The notes beneath the pieces were generated by a model. The model was not told where the DNA came from. It searched no databases and saw nothing but the letters and a program-made list of their open reading frames with translations. Both the position numbers and the translations under genes were made by a program. A stretch of 64,000 bases of DNA from Janthinobacterium sp. BJB426 (GTDB lineage Bacteria > Pseudomonadota > Gammaproteobacteria > Burkholderiales > Burkholderiaceae_D): contig NZ_PDZL01000015.1 in assembly GCF_002735705.1 (NCBI RefSeq), forward strand, positions 84,089 through 148,088, read 5' to 3'. Of the stretch, positions 8,522 to 16,452 are shown one piece after another (the stretch's first letter is position 1; each line of letters opens with the position of its first letter).

Positions 8522-9069
8522 CCTATTGCCAACGTTGCCTGCCGCTGGCGGCCTTGTTGCTGGCGCTGGCCGCCTGTTCCACGCCGCCCACGCCAGCCAC
8601 CTACGCGCAGGAATTGCCCAAGCTGGACTTGCAACAGTACTTCAACGGTACGCTTGATGCCCACGGCATTTTCCAGGACCGCTCCGGCAAGGTGGTCAAG
8701 CGTTTCACGGTGGTGATGCGGGCCAGCTGGGTCGGCGATATTGGCACCCTGGACGAGGATTTCACGTATGCGGACGGCAGCAAGCAACGGCGCGTGTGGA
8801 CCTTGCGCAAGACGGCGCCCGGGCGCTTCATCGGCACGGCGCCCGACGTGATCGGAGAAGCCATCGGCGAAGTGGCCGGCAATGCGCTGCGCTGGCAATA
8901 CGTGCTGGCCTTGCCCGTCGATGGCACGGTCTACCACGTCGACTTCGAGGACTGGATGTTCCTGATGGATGACAAGGTCATGCTCAACCGCGCCGCCATG
9001 AGCAAGTTCGGCTTCAGCCTGGGCGCCGTCACTTTATCGTTCAACAAGCGTCCGCAGGCGGCCCCATGA
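8509..9069 (+). CDS. DUF3833 lipoprotein
   Basis: The 186-residue protein has a type II signal peptide with lipobox LAAC (Cys at about residue 23), predicting a lipid-anchored envelope protein. The mature part contains YFNGTLDAHGIFQDRSGKVV and the late DWMFLMDDKVMLNRA, both typical of DUF3833. The function is unknown; the family is a regular member of Cfa/COG2907 clusters. A GGAG ribosome site lies eight bases before the chosen ATG, and the gene overlaps the transporter by 13 bases. Confidence 0.85.
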   Translation: MRFMTYCQRCLPLAALLLALAACSTPPTPATYAQELPKLDLQQYFNGTLDAHGIFQDRSGKVVKRFTVVMRASWVGDIGTLDEDFTYADGSKQRRVWTLRKTAPGRFIGTAPDVIGEAIGEVAGNALRWQYVLALPVDGTVYHVDFEDWMFLMDDKVMLNRAAMSKFGFSLGAVTLSFNKRPQAAP

Positions 9070-9833
9070 ATCGCAAGATCACAAGCTGGGCTGGCAAGCG
9101 CGTGTGGATCATCGGCGCGTCCAGCGGCATTGGCGCCGCTTGCGCCACCTTGCTGCTGGAGCAGGGCGCCAGCGTGGCCTTGTCTGCCCGCCATCGCGCC
9201 AGCCTGGAACAGCTGTGCGAGGGGCAGCCGCTGGCGCAGGCCTTGCCGCTCGATATCACCCAGCATGCGCAGTTGCGGGCCGTCTGCACGCAATTGCAGG
9301 GGCAGTGGACGCATATCGACCTGGTATTGGTGGTCGCCGGCGGCTATCAGGCCATGCGCGCCGATAGTTTCGACCTCGCGGCGGCCCAGGGTCTGCTGGC
9401 CCTGAATGTGGGCGGCGTCTTCAATTGCCTGGAGCAGGCTTTGCCGTGGCTGTTGCGCCAGGGCAGCGGCGGCATCGGCATCGTCGGCTCGGTGGCCGGC
9501 TATGGCGGCTTGCCCAAGGCGCTCGCGTATGGCGCCAGCAAGGCGGCGCTGATCAACATGACGGAATCCTTGTACCTGGATTTGCATCCACGAGGCATCG
9601 GCGTGTATCAGATCAACCCGGGTTTTGTCGCTACGCCCTTGACCGCGGGCAACGATTTCACCATGCCGGCCTTGATGACGGCGCGGGACGCGGCCGCTGC
9701 CATGCTCGACGGTATCGAGCGGGGCCAGTTCCACATTCACTTTCCGAAACGCTTTACCAATACCATGCGCCTGGCGCGGCTGTTGCCGTACCGCGCCTAT
9801 TTTTGGCTGATCCGCAAGGTGACGGGCCTATGA
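9066..9833 (+). CDS. Short-chain dehydrogenase/reductase
   Basis: The 255-residue classical SDR has a cofactor-binding GASSGIG near residue 19, an NNAG-equivalent VVAGG near 90, a catalytic Ser (IVGSVAGY) and the YGASK active site near 157. An Arg (SARHR) after the second strand suggests NADP(H). The substrate is unknown; in this operon it probably reduces or oxidises a lipid-derived carbonyl. The C-terminus (LARLLPYRAYFWLIRKV) is amphipathic to hydrophobic and may touch the membrane. It is coupled to both neighbours by four-base ATGA overlaps. Confidence 0.88.
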   Translation: MNRKITSWAGKRVWIIGASSGIGAACATLLLEQGASVALSARHRASLEQLCEGQPLAQALPLDITQHAQLRAVCTQLQGQWTHIDLVLVVAGGYQAMRADSFDLAAAQGLLALNVGGVFNCLEQALPWLLRQGSGGIGIVGSVAGYGGLPKALAYGASKAALINMTESLYLDLHPRGIGVYQINPGFVATPLTAGNDFTMPALMTARDAAAAMLDGIERGQFHIHFPKRFTNTMRLARLLPYRAYFWLIRKVTGL

Positions 9834-10267
9834 GCGCAAGCATGGAAGGTGCGCTGGCGCGCCTGGTGGCGTTTTACGAGCACCTGAGCATCGAAAGCCT
9901 GGCCCAGCTGGGCGCCGTGTACGCGCCAGACGCCCATTTCAAGGACCCGTTCAACGAGGTGGAGGGGCATGCCGCCATCCTGGCCATCTTCGAGCACATG
10001 TTCGTGCAAGTCGATGCGCCCCGGTTTGTCGTGCTGGAAAGCCTGGGACAGGGGCAGCAAGCTTTCCTCACGTGGGAGTTTCGCTTTCGCATGAAACGCC
10101 TGGTATCTGGCGAACAATGTATCCGCGGAGCAACACATGTGCGTTTCGATGGGCAGGGACGGGTGGAATTGCACCGCGATTATTGGGATGCGGCGGAAGA
10201 ATTGTATGAAAAACTGCCGCTGCTCGGTGCTTTCATGCGCATGCTCCGGCGCGCAAGCCAGCGCTAA
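9830..10267 (+). CDS. SnoaL-like / nuclear transport factor 2 family protein
   Basis: The 145-residue protein has an NTF2-like pattern: an N-terminal helix (LARLVAFYEHLS), then LGAVYAPDAHFKDPFNEVEG, the strand-rich core LTWEFRFRMKRL and the late HRDYWDAAEELYEKLP. The cone fold often binds hydrophobic ligands or serves as an isomerase, cyclase or hydratase. It is the last gene of the lipid operon, coupled by ATGA to the SDR gene. Its role is inferred from position only. Confidence 0.82.
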   Translation: MSASMEGALARLVAFYEHLSIESLAQLGAVYAPDAHFKDPFNEVEGHAAILAIFEHMFVQVDAPRFVVLESLGQGQQAFLTWEFRFRMKRLVSGEQCIRGATHVRFDGQGRVELHRDYWDAAEELYEKLPLLGAFMRMLRRASQR

Positions 10268-10343
10268 GCGTGTTTTCTGATGCTTTTAAGCAAAAAATGC
10301 GAAAAAGAAAAAGTAAATTGTGTGGAATTGAGGTGGCAAAAAC

Positions 10344-10357
10344 TTGATTTCGGTCAA
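10344..10357 (+). promoter_or_regulatory. FNR-like box
   Basis: TTGAT-TTCG-GTCAA matches the FNR/ANR consensus TTGAT-N4-ATCAA at 9 of 10 positions. It is followed directly by the inverted repeat TGTGTC-N8-GACACA (10358-10377). No gene begins within 800 bases on the plus strand, so the target could be an unannotated small transcript or the porin. Confidence 0.35.
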
Positions 10358-11170
10358 TGTGTCGTTTTTCAGACACAAATATGTCAAAATATTGAGAAGG
10401 CAACATTGTAAGAAATTGTTTCAACTGATGCGCAATTTGCAAGCAAGAGTCGTCCTCATCCGTTCCAGGCCGGCACCCGACCCGCATGCTGGAAAACATG
10501 AAAAACATTTCTATGTGAGCAATTTAAATTACCGGAAAGTCAGTAATTGTGTTGCTACTCTGCCTATTTTTCTGGCGCGCGCGCCGACGTCGAAAATCCC
10601 GTCTACGCCCCTGAATAATGCGGCAACGCACCAAAACAGGGCGCAATATTTCCCGTTTTCGGGCGTGCGGCAGCAAACATTGGCGATGCCGTGTATGCTT
10701 CGTCCCGTTTATCCATTATCGCCTGACAAATTGTGCGCTTTGTCGCGTAAATGATGCAGGACAAATGATGGGTAAAGCATGTTGATGTTTTAATCATGCG
10801 CCTGATACTGTTGCACTAATACAACGGGTGTCGACAAGGCATGCGCTATGATGGAATGGTCAATCAGGCCAATGCATTGGTTGGCAAGGGGCACTGGCTC
10901 TATCGCGTAGTACGGTTGGCGATGACCGGGATGCCTGAAAAAGCACTCGGCCTGGTACCGGAAGTAACATGTTGGAACTTGATGGAATGTGAAACGGTCG
11001 TTATAGTGCCGCTTCCGGTGCCCTTTGAGCACCGAACCGGCGCATGAAAATACGGTCGCTCTGCAGCCTTCAAGCTTATCGGTGCAATAGCGTGCCGATA
11101 CCGATATGAATTGTTCCCCTGACCGGAACAGCAATGTGGCAGGTGGAGACCTTGCCCTCACTCATAAAAA

Positions 11171-11187
11171 GCGCTCTGTTAGAGCGC
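11171..11187. terminator. Perfect 7-bp hairpin upstream of the porin gene
   Basis: GCGCTCT-GTT-AGAGCGC forms a perfect hairpin. Read on the minus strand it is followed by TTTTTATG, like an intrinsic terminator for a leftward transcript. Read on the plus strand it lies about 55 bases before the porin start and could be a 5' leader stem protecting the mRNA. Confidence 0.4.
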
Positions 11188-11242
11188 AGCTCGAGATGCA
11201 TAGGCTGTATTACTTTTTGCTTCAAAATTAAAGGAAATCGCA

Positions 11243-12328
11243 ATGAAAAAAACTCTGATCACCCTGGCAGTCCTGGCAGCAGCCACTGGCGTAGCCCAAG
11301 CTCAATCGAGCGTTGTTATCTACGGTACCGTTGACGCTGGTTTCGTCAGCGAGCGCGGCGGCAAAGCCGGCACCGTCAACAAAATCGATAGCGGCGTTGC
11401 TTCGGCTTCGCGTATCGGCTTCAAAGGCACCGAAGATCTGGGCAGCGGCCTGTCGGCACTGTTCGTTCTGGAATCGGGTTTCAACGTTGACACCGGCGCG
11501 CAAAATGCAAACGAAGGCCTGTTCGGTCGTCAAGCCTACGTTGGCCTGAGCAGCAAAACGGCTGGTACCGTAACCCTGGGTCGTCAATACACCCCTTGGT
11601 ACAACACCCTGTCGAAAGTTGCTGATCCATTCGCAGTTGGTTACTCCGGTTCCGCCAAGAACTTGTTCCCAGCGAACACCACCCGTACCAGCAACACCGT
11701 GCTGTACACCTCGCCTAACTTCAGCGGTTTCGATGCTGACGTTGCTTACAGCACCGCCAGCAACGGCCAAGAGAGCCTGGTATCCAGCAAAATCGGTCGC
11801 CAAATGGGCGCATCGGTTGGCTACGCTAACGGTCCTTTAAACGCACGTGTTGCTTACAACACCACCAGCAACGAAACCGCAATCAGCGATGCTGGCAGCG
11901 CACGTAACTGGCTGGTAGCCGCTAACTACGACTTCACCGTTGTGAAAGCGTATGCTGCATACGGCGTCAACAAAGGCGACAACAGCTCGATCCGTAACAA
12001 CGCCAACGCTGGTAACTTGTTCAACACCGCATCGACCGGTGGTCTGACCAACGACAGCACCACCGCCCTGATCGGCGCAACCGTACCAGTTGGTCCAGCT
12101 GGCACCGTGATGGCTTCGGTTATCCACGTCAACGACAAATCGGGCATCAACGCCGATGCGAACCAGTTCGCACTGGGCTACTCGTACGCTCTGTCGAAGC
12201 GCACCAGCACCTACGCTTCGTACGCCAAGATCTCGAACAAAAACAACGCTGGTTACACCGTTGGTAACAACAGCAATGTTGGTTCGGGCGACCAAGCGTT
12301 CAACGTTGGTGTTCGTCACTCGTTCTAA
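11243..12328 (+). CDS. General outer-membrane porin (Gram-negative porin, OmpC-like of Burkholderiales)
   Basis: The 361-residue precursor has a signal peptide MKKTLITLAVLAAATGVAQA (cleavage after AQA). The mature protein starts QSSVVIYGTVDAGF, the usual first strand of betaproteobacterial trimeric porins. Further marks are SRIGFKGTEDLGSGLSALFVLE, LFGRQAYVGLSS, the constriction-loop region VTLGRQYTPWYNTL and the C-terminal strand NVGVRHSF with the terminal Phe needed for BAM recognition. Codon use is strongly biased to CGT, GGT, GTT and AAC, unlike the GC-rich neighbours, as expected for a very abundant protein. The ribosome site AAAGGAAA lies 6 bases upstream. It is monocistronic, with a terminator downstream. 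Confidence 0.95.
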   Translation: MKKTLITLAVLAAATGVAQAQSSVVIYGTVDAGFVSERGGKAGTVNKIDSGVASASRIGFKGTEDLGSGLSALFVLESGFNVDTGAQNANEGLFGRQAYVGLSSKTAGTVTLGRQYTPWYNTLSKVADPFAVGYSGSAKNLFPANTTRTSNTVLYTSPNFSGFDADVAYSTASNGQESLVSSKIGRQMGASVGYANGPLNARVAYNTTSNETAISDAGSARNWLVAANYDFTVVKAYAAYGVNKGDNSSIRNNANAGNLFNTASTGGLTNDSTTALIGATVPVGPAGTVMASVIHVNDKSGINADANQFALGYSYALSKRTSTYASYAKISNKNNAGYTVGNNSNVGSGDQAFNVGVRHSF

Positions 12329-12359
12329 TATTCGCGCAAGCGAAGCTTAGTACCGCTGC

Positions 12360-12428
12360 CAGCATCCCTTCGGGGATGCTGATAAGCAAGAAAACGCGTC
12401 TCCAGGCTAGTCCTGGCGGCGCGTTTTT
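12360..12428 (+). terminator. Porin 3' hairpins with intrinsic terminator
   Basis: Two stems follow the porin stop. The first is CAGCATCCC-TTCG-GGGATGCTG (12360-12381), a perfect stem with a stable UUCG tetraloop but no T-run. The second pairs AAAACGCG (12391-12398) with CGCGTTTT (12420-12427) around an inner CCAGG/CCTGG stem and ends in five Ts, a good intrinsic terminator. The first hairpin may protect the abundant mRNA from 3' exonucleases. Confidence 0.8.
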
Positions 12429-12479
12429 GCATTGGCGGCGCCAGTTATAATGGCGCCGTTACTCAAGTAAAGGAATGCC

Positions 12480-13022
12480 ATGTATTCATACCCATCGCCG
12501 CGCCTGGCCGCCATGCTGGCCGCACTGCTGCTTGCCGGTGCCACGGGCGCCGCTGTCGCTGCCGTCAAGGGCAAGAAGCCGGCCGGACTGGAGCGCTACG
12601 GCGTGGCCGTCTACTCCGACCTGTGCCTGCAAAAGGATAGCGGCGAGATCGGCGGCCAGCGCGTCACCCTGCACCGCTTTGCCGAGGCCGACTCCGTCAT
12701 CTATGAATTCACGGCCGGCGCCCTGAGCTGGCCCATCGTGGCCAATGACGTCAACCTGGACGCCGCCACGGGCGCCTTCGACTTCACCATCGCCGGTGCC
12801 GACAGCGAAGAACGCACCATCGTCGGCAAGTTTTCGAAGGATGGGCAGACCCTGACCCTGGAAGGCGATTATTGCGGCGGCAACGTGCGCATGCCCATGA
12901 AACTGAGCCGCGTGCGCGATTTCGGCCGTCCCCTGAAAAACTGCACGCCATGCCCGCCGATGCCACAAGCGCCGGCCGAGACAGTGCCTGCCGAAGAAAG
13001 CGCGCCAGCGCCCGCCGCCTGA
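12480..13022 (+). CDS. Hypothetical secreted protein
   Basis: The 180-residue protein is not recognised. An N-terminal hydrophobic stretch (LAAMLAALLLAGATGAAVAA) looks like a signal peptide. The mature part has two short blocks, YGVAVYSDLCLQ and LEGDYCGGNVRMP, whose single cysteines could pair, and the tail is Pro/Ala/Glu-rich after CTPCPPMPQ. Composition and codon use match the chromosome, so it is probably a native periplasmic protein. It stands alone between the porin terminator and a bidirectional terminator. Confidence 0.7.
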   Translation: MYSYPSPRLAAMLAALLLAGATGAAVAAVKGKKPAGLERYGVAVYSDLCLQKDSGEIGGQRVTLHRFAEADSVIYEFTAGALSWPIVANDVNLDAATGAFDFTIAGADSEERTIVGKFSKDGQTLTLEGDYCGGNVRMPMKLSRVRDFGRPLKNCTPCPPMPQAPAETVPAEESAPAPAA

Positions 13023-13045
13023 GCGATTGCCGCTGACAAAAAGAA

Positions 13046-13071
13046 AAAGGCCCGGTATCGACCGGGCCTTT
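13046..13071. terminator. Bidirectional intrinsic terminator
   Basis: AAAGGCCCGGT-ATCG-ACCGGGCCTTT is a perfect 11-bp stem between the convergent hypothetical gene and the ThDP enzyme gene. It has A/T runs on both sides, so it can end transcription from either direction. Confidence 0.88.
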
Positions 13072-13095
13072 GTCATTTTCAGCGTTGCAAGGGAC

Positions 13096-14799
13096 TTATT
13101 TGACCGCCTGCGCCTTTTCCGCCGTGGCGCGGATGGTGGCAAGCGTCGCGTTCGGCGTGATCAGATTGCCGTCGTAGCGCAGCTCGATCAGGGCCGGAAG
13201 ATTGTGCGCCTTGGCGTGCGCCAGCGCCCGTTGCAGGGCAGGGGCGAACTCTTCTGTCGTATTCACCACTTCGCCGTGCGCGCCATACGCTTGCGCCAGC
13301 GCCGCGAAATCCGGGTTGTGCAGGGTCGTACCCGACACGCGGCCCGGATAATCGCGTTCCTGGTGCATGCGGATGGTGCCGAACATCTGATTATTGAAGA
13401 CGATGATGACCACGCCCGCCTGGTATTGCACTGCGGTGGCCAGTTCCTGGCCATTCATCATGTATTCGCCATCGCCGGCGAAGGTGATCACGGTACGCTC
13501 GGGATGTACGATCTTCGCCGCCACGCCCGACGGCACGCCGTAGCCCATGGCGCCATTTGTCGGCGCCAGCTGCGTGCGCAGGCCGCCGTAGCGGTAAAAA
13601 CGGTGCGCCCACGAGGCGTAGTTACCGGCGCCGTTCGTCAGGATCGTGTCGGCCGGCACTTGCGTCATGATCTCTTGCGTCACTTGCCACAGGTCCAGCG
13701 GCGCCTGGCCATCCTGGAAGATGGGCGGCTGCTCCTGGTAGGCTGCAAGCTCGGCCTTCGCTTCGGCTGGCGTATGCTGCCAGGCGGACGCATCGACGGG
13801 CGCCATGGCGGCCAGCATGGCGCACACTTGGGGCATGCCGCTGTTGATCATCAGTTCGGCCTGGTAGACGCTGCCCAGTTCCTCGGCATCCGTGTGGATG
13901 TGCACCAGGCGCTGGCGCGGCACGGGCGAATCGAACAGGGTATAGCCACCCGTCGTCATTTCACCCAGGCGCGGGCCGATGGCGATGACCAGATCGGCAT
14001 TTTTCACGCGCGCTGCCAGTTTCGGGTTGATGCCGATGCCGACGTCGCCGATGTAGTTCGGGTGGGCATTGTCGAGCAAGTCCTGGAAACGGAAGGTGCA
14101 CGCGACGGGCAGGTGGTTGCTTTCCGCGAACTGCTGCAGGTCGGCGCACGCTTGCGGCGTCCAGGTGGTGCCGCCCAGCAAGACCAGTGGCTGCTTGGCG
14201 GTCGCCAGCATGCCGCGCAACTGCTGCAGCTGGACGCTGGACGGCGCCGCCTGCACGGGCTGGTAGGCGCGCGTGTCGGCGACAGTCGCCATGGAAATAA
14301 GCATGTCTTCCGGCAGGGCCAGCACGACGGGGCCGGGGCGCCCGCTGGTGGCCACCTGGAAGGCGCGCGCCAGGTACTCGGGAATGCGCTCGGCGCGGTC
14401 AATCTGCGCCACCCACTTGGCCATCTGGCCGTACATGCGGCGGTAGTCGATTTCCTGGAAGGCTTCGCGGTCGACGAAATCATTGCCCACCTGGCCGATG
14501 AACAGGATCATCGGCGTGGAATCCTGGTAGGCCGTATGCACGCCGATCGAGGCGTTGGTGGCGCCCGGTCCGCGCGTGACGAAGCAGATGCCCGGCTTGC
14601 CCGTCAGTTTGCCGTAGGCTTCGGCCATGAAGGCGGCGCCGCCTTCCTGGCGGTTGATGATGAAGCGGATGCCCGAATCGTGCAGGGCGTCGAGCACGTC
14701 GAGGTAGCTTTCGCCAGGCACGCCAAAGGCGGTGTCGACACCGTGGATCTGCAGGGCATCGACCAGGATCTGGCCGCCGGTACGGGGTTGTTGCGTCAT
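13096..14799 (-). CDS. Thiamine-diphosphate-dependent enzyme, acetolactate synthase-like
   Basis: The 567-residue protein has the three ThDP-enzyme domains: the pyrimidine-binding domain with catalytic Glu in NRQEGGAAFMAEAYG (near 53), a central domain, and the pyrophosphate domain with GDGEYMMNGQE ending in FNN, the GDG-to-NN metal and ThDP motif (near 440-470). It resembles IlvB-type enzymes but has no ilvN regulatory subunit beside it, so true acetolactate synthase activity is uncertain; members include sulfoacetaldehyde acetyltransferase-like and decarboxylase-like proteins. Start: MTQQPRTGGQ at 14799; an upstream extension to 14868 lacks family similarity. It is a single gene with its own terminator. 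Confidence 0.82.
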   Translation of the reverse strand: MTQQPRTGGQILVDALQIHGVDTAFGVPGESYLDVLDALHDSGIRFIINRQEGGAAFMAEAYGKLTGKPGICFVTRGPGATNASIGVHTAYQDSTPMILFIGQVGNDFVDREAFQEIDYRRMYGQMAKWVAQIDRAERIPEYLARAFQVATSGRPGPVVLALPEDMLISMATVADTRAYQPVQAAPSSVQLQQLRGMLATAKQPLVLLGGTTWTPQACADLQQFAESNHLPVACTFRFQDLLDNAHPNYIGDVGIGINPKLAARVKNADLVIAIGPRLGEMTTGGYTLFDSPVPRQRLVHIHTDAEELGSVYQAELMINSGMPQVCAMLAAMAPVDASAWQHTPAEAKAELAAYQEQPPIFQDGQAPLDLWQVTQEIMTQVPADTILTNGAGNYASWAHRFYRYGGLRTQLAPTNGAMGYGVPSGVAAKIVHPERTVITFAGDGEYMMNGQELATAVQYQAGVVIIVFNNQMFGTIRMHQERDYPGRVSGTTLHNPDFAALAQAYGAHGEVVNTTEEFAPALQRALAHAKAHNLPALIELRYDGNLITPNATLATIRATAEKAQAVK

Positions 14800-14960
14800 G
14801 TTCGGCTCTTTATATTCTAGTGGGTGGCAAAGAAATGGGGCAAGCGGTGCGCATGCGCCTGCATGCAAGCAGCTTGCCTCATTCTATGTGAGCCGATTTG
14901 GCCCGGCTTTTGAAATGGCGACACCGAATTACACAATCCCCCGACTGGCGCGCCGCGTTT

Positions 14961-14990
14961 TTGCAGAAACTTGCTGCGGCGCGGTACAAT
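14961..14990 (+). promoter_or_regulatory. Promoter of rnpB
   Basis: TTGCAG (14961-14966) and TACAAT (14985-14990), separated by 18 bases, lie just before the inferred 5' end of the RNase P RNA at about 14996, at the correct distance for a start site. Confidence 0.7.
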
Positions 14991-14995
14991 GGCGG

Positions 14996-15350
14996 GTGAA
15001 GCAGGCCAGACAGTCGCTGGCCGGCGCAGCAATGCGCTGGCGGGAGGAAGGTCCGGACTCCATAGAGCGGGGTGACGGTTAACGGCCGTCCGCTGAAAGC
15101 CGCAAGCGCAGTTAGCCCATGGTATAAGGCGAGGAATAGGGCCACAGAGACGAGCGTATTAAGTTACGGTGAAACGCGGTAACCTCCACCTGGTGCAATT
15201 TCAAATAGGCACGCGATGATGCTGCTCGCGGAGCGTGCGGGTAGAAAGCTTGAGCGTCCGAGTAATCTGGCGCCTAGAGGAATGACTGTCATAGCGCCGA
15301 CCTGCAAGGGAAGGCGCCGTAACAAAATCCGGCCTACCGGCCTGCTTCAC
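14996..15350 (+). ncRNA. rnpB: RNase P RNA, bacterial class A
   Basis: This is the catalytic RNA of RNase P, which matures tRNA 5' ends. The 5' end GTGAAGCAGGCCAGACAGTC pairs with the 3' end GGCCTGCTTCAC, giving helix P1. Universally conserved segments are present: GGAGGAAGGTCCGGACTCCATAG in two overlapping parts (P4 and CR-I), CCCATGGTATAAGG region, ACAGAGACGAGC region, GAAACGCGGTAACC and the late AGAGGAATGACTGTC with ACAAAATCCGGCCTA. The length of about 355 nt fits type A. Exact ends are inferred from P1 pairing. Confidence 0.96.
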
Positions 15351-15420
15351 TTGAATTCCTGCTTCCTGGTCTGCCAGGGAGCATCCCGGCCGCGGCGCCT
15401 TTGCCTGCTGCGCGCCACTC

Positions 15421-15447
15421 AAAAGCCCCCGTAAAGGGGCTTTTTTT
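15421..15447 (+). terminator. Intrinsic terminator after rnpB
   Basis: AAAAGCCCC (15421-15429) pairs with GGGGCTTTT (15436-15444) around a six-base loop and is followed by a T-run, about 70 bases after the mature 3' end of RNase P RNA. Confidence 0.88.
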
Positions 15448-15891
15448 GTTTCTAAAAATATAGTACTTAAGATAAAGTTGTATATACAACTAAAAATGAA
15501 TAAATGGTTAAAGTTTCCTATCTACAATTAATTGCTGCATTGCAAAAATAGTTTTCCTGCGTCAGGCCAGCCCCGGAAAACAGGGGCGATACGCGCCTTG
15601 GACGATTATTTTTTGCTTTAAACCAAGTCTTTCTCGGCCGCTGATTGCTGTTGTGTCTGGATGACGAAAGTATTGTCATGTGTCAACTAACTGTAAAAAA
15701 TTCAATTTTTCGATTTCGTTTTTTTCGATGTTTACGGTAGGAAAACACATGTGTGCAGATGAGGTAGCACATTCACTATCTTTCATAAGTATCTAATTTA
15801 TCGATATATTTTTATTTGAGACTCCTTCAACGATATGCGCTAAGTCCTTAATTTCATTAATAAAATTCCTGTTTTGCCAATCGGAAACCGC
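15448..15891. other. AT-rich intergenic region upstream of the mra promoter
   Basis: About 440 bases without a gene, far AT-richer than the surrounding sequence. It contains a perfect 14-base palindrome GTTGTATATACAAC (15477-15490). It also contains two interleaved complementary pairs, GTTTTCC (15551-15557) with GGAAAAC (15575-15581) and GCCCC (15570-15574) with GGGGC (15583-15587), which could form a small pseudoknot in RNA. No promoter or coding sequence is convincing here. Confidence 0.5.
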
Positions 15892-15920
15892 TTGACCACT
15901 ATCTTTGCTTCCTCTAAAGT
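15892..15920 (+). promoter_or_regulatory. Promoter of the mra/dcw cluster (Pmra)
   Basis: TTGACC (15892-15897) and TAAAGT (15915-15920) are separated by 17 bases. Transcription would start near 15927, about 90 bases before mraZ. The -10 abuts the first MraZ box, so MraZ binding would block the polymerase, giving the autoregulation known for this cluster. Confidence 0.72.
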
Positions 15921-15953
15921 GGGCAACTGTGTGAAAAAGTGTGTTTTTGTGGG
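15919..15953 (+). promoter_or_regulatory. Four MraZ-binding repeats spaced 10 bp apart
   Basis: GTGGG (15919), GTGTG (15929), GTGTG (15939) and GTGGG (15949) recur exactly every ten bases, on one face of the helix. E. coli MraZ binds TGGG-type direct repeats separated by five bases, and the same arrangement is seen here immediately after the -10 element. Confidence 0.75.
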
Positions 15954-16014
15954 AAATTTTCCCTTTTCATCGTGATGCGCAAGCGTCGCAACCCAAGCTC
16001 AAAAAAGGTCTTCC

Positions 16015-16443
16015 GTGTTTCAAGGCGCGTCCGCAATCAATCTCGATGCCAAAGGCAGGATGTCTATCCCTGCCAAGCACCGTGACGCGCTGGCGATTCA
16101 ATGCGAAGGCCGCTTGACCCTGACCAAACACCCCGATGGCTGCCTGCTGTTTTTCCCCCGTCCCGTGTGGGAAAGCCACCGCCAGCAAATCGCCGCCTGG
16201 CCCATGTCGGCGCGCGCCTGGCAGCGCATCTTCCTCGGCAACGCCGTCGACGTCGAGCTGGACTCGGCCGGCCGCGTGCTGATCTCGCCCGAATTGCGCA
16301 ACGCCGTCGGACTGGCGCGCGAAGTCATGATGATCGGCATGGGCAGCCACTTTGAAATATGGGATGCCGCCAAATTGGCTGACAAAGAACAGCAGGCGAT
16401 CGATGCCGGCACCCCCGATGTACTTTCCAATTTTTCTTTCTAA
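16015..16443 (+). CDS. mraZ: MraZ, transcriptional regulator of the division/cell-wall cluster
   Basis: The 142-residue protein has two SpoVT/AbrB-like swapped-hairpin domains. The family signature is repeated: [20 protein letters not shown] near the N-terminus and [16 protein letters not shown] in the second half. MraZ forms a ring and binds its own promoter repeats (see 15919-15953). The start codon is GTG at 16015, preceded by an AAGG ribosome site; no ATG lies at the right place. It is the first gene of the dcw cluster, nine bases before rsmH. Confidence 0.96.
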   Translation: MFQGASAINLDAKGRMSIPAKHRDALAIQCEGRLTLTKHPDGCLLFFPRPVWESHRQQIAAWPMSARAWQRIFLGNAVDVELDSAGRVLISPELRNAVGLAREVMMIGMGSHFEIWDAAKLADKEQQAIDAGTPDVLSNFSF

Positions 16444-16452
16444 GGCTCCGTA

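Larger units (their letters stand above)
10268..11242. other. Long intergenic region without a convincing gene
   Basis: These 975 bases separate the lipid operon from the porin gene. The first half is clearly AT-richer than the flanks. Open frames exist on both strands (for example 10841-11047 plus), but codon use, length and lack of recognisable motifs argue against coding. It holds an FNR-like box (10344-10357), an adjacent TGTGTC/GACACA inverted repeat (10358-10377) and a strong hairpin near the porin (11171-11187). A small RNA or a long porin leader could be hidden here; I cannot demonstrate either. Confidence 0.5.

Noticed and set aside
10344..10754. 136-codon open frame in the AT-richer half of the gap
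   Set aside because: Codon use and amino-acid content look random, and the frame begins inside the FNR-like box.
10841..11047. Small open frame (68 codons) in the gap before the porin
   Set aside because: There is no strong ribosome site, no recognisable family and no coding bias; it was considered a decayed gene but nothing supports that.
13027..14820. A 597-codon plus-strand frame opposite the ThDP enzyme gene
   Set aside because: The minus-strand product has full catalytic motifs; the plus-strand frame has none.
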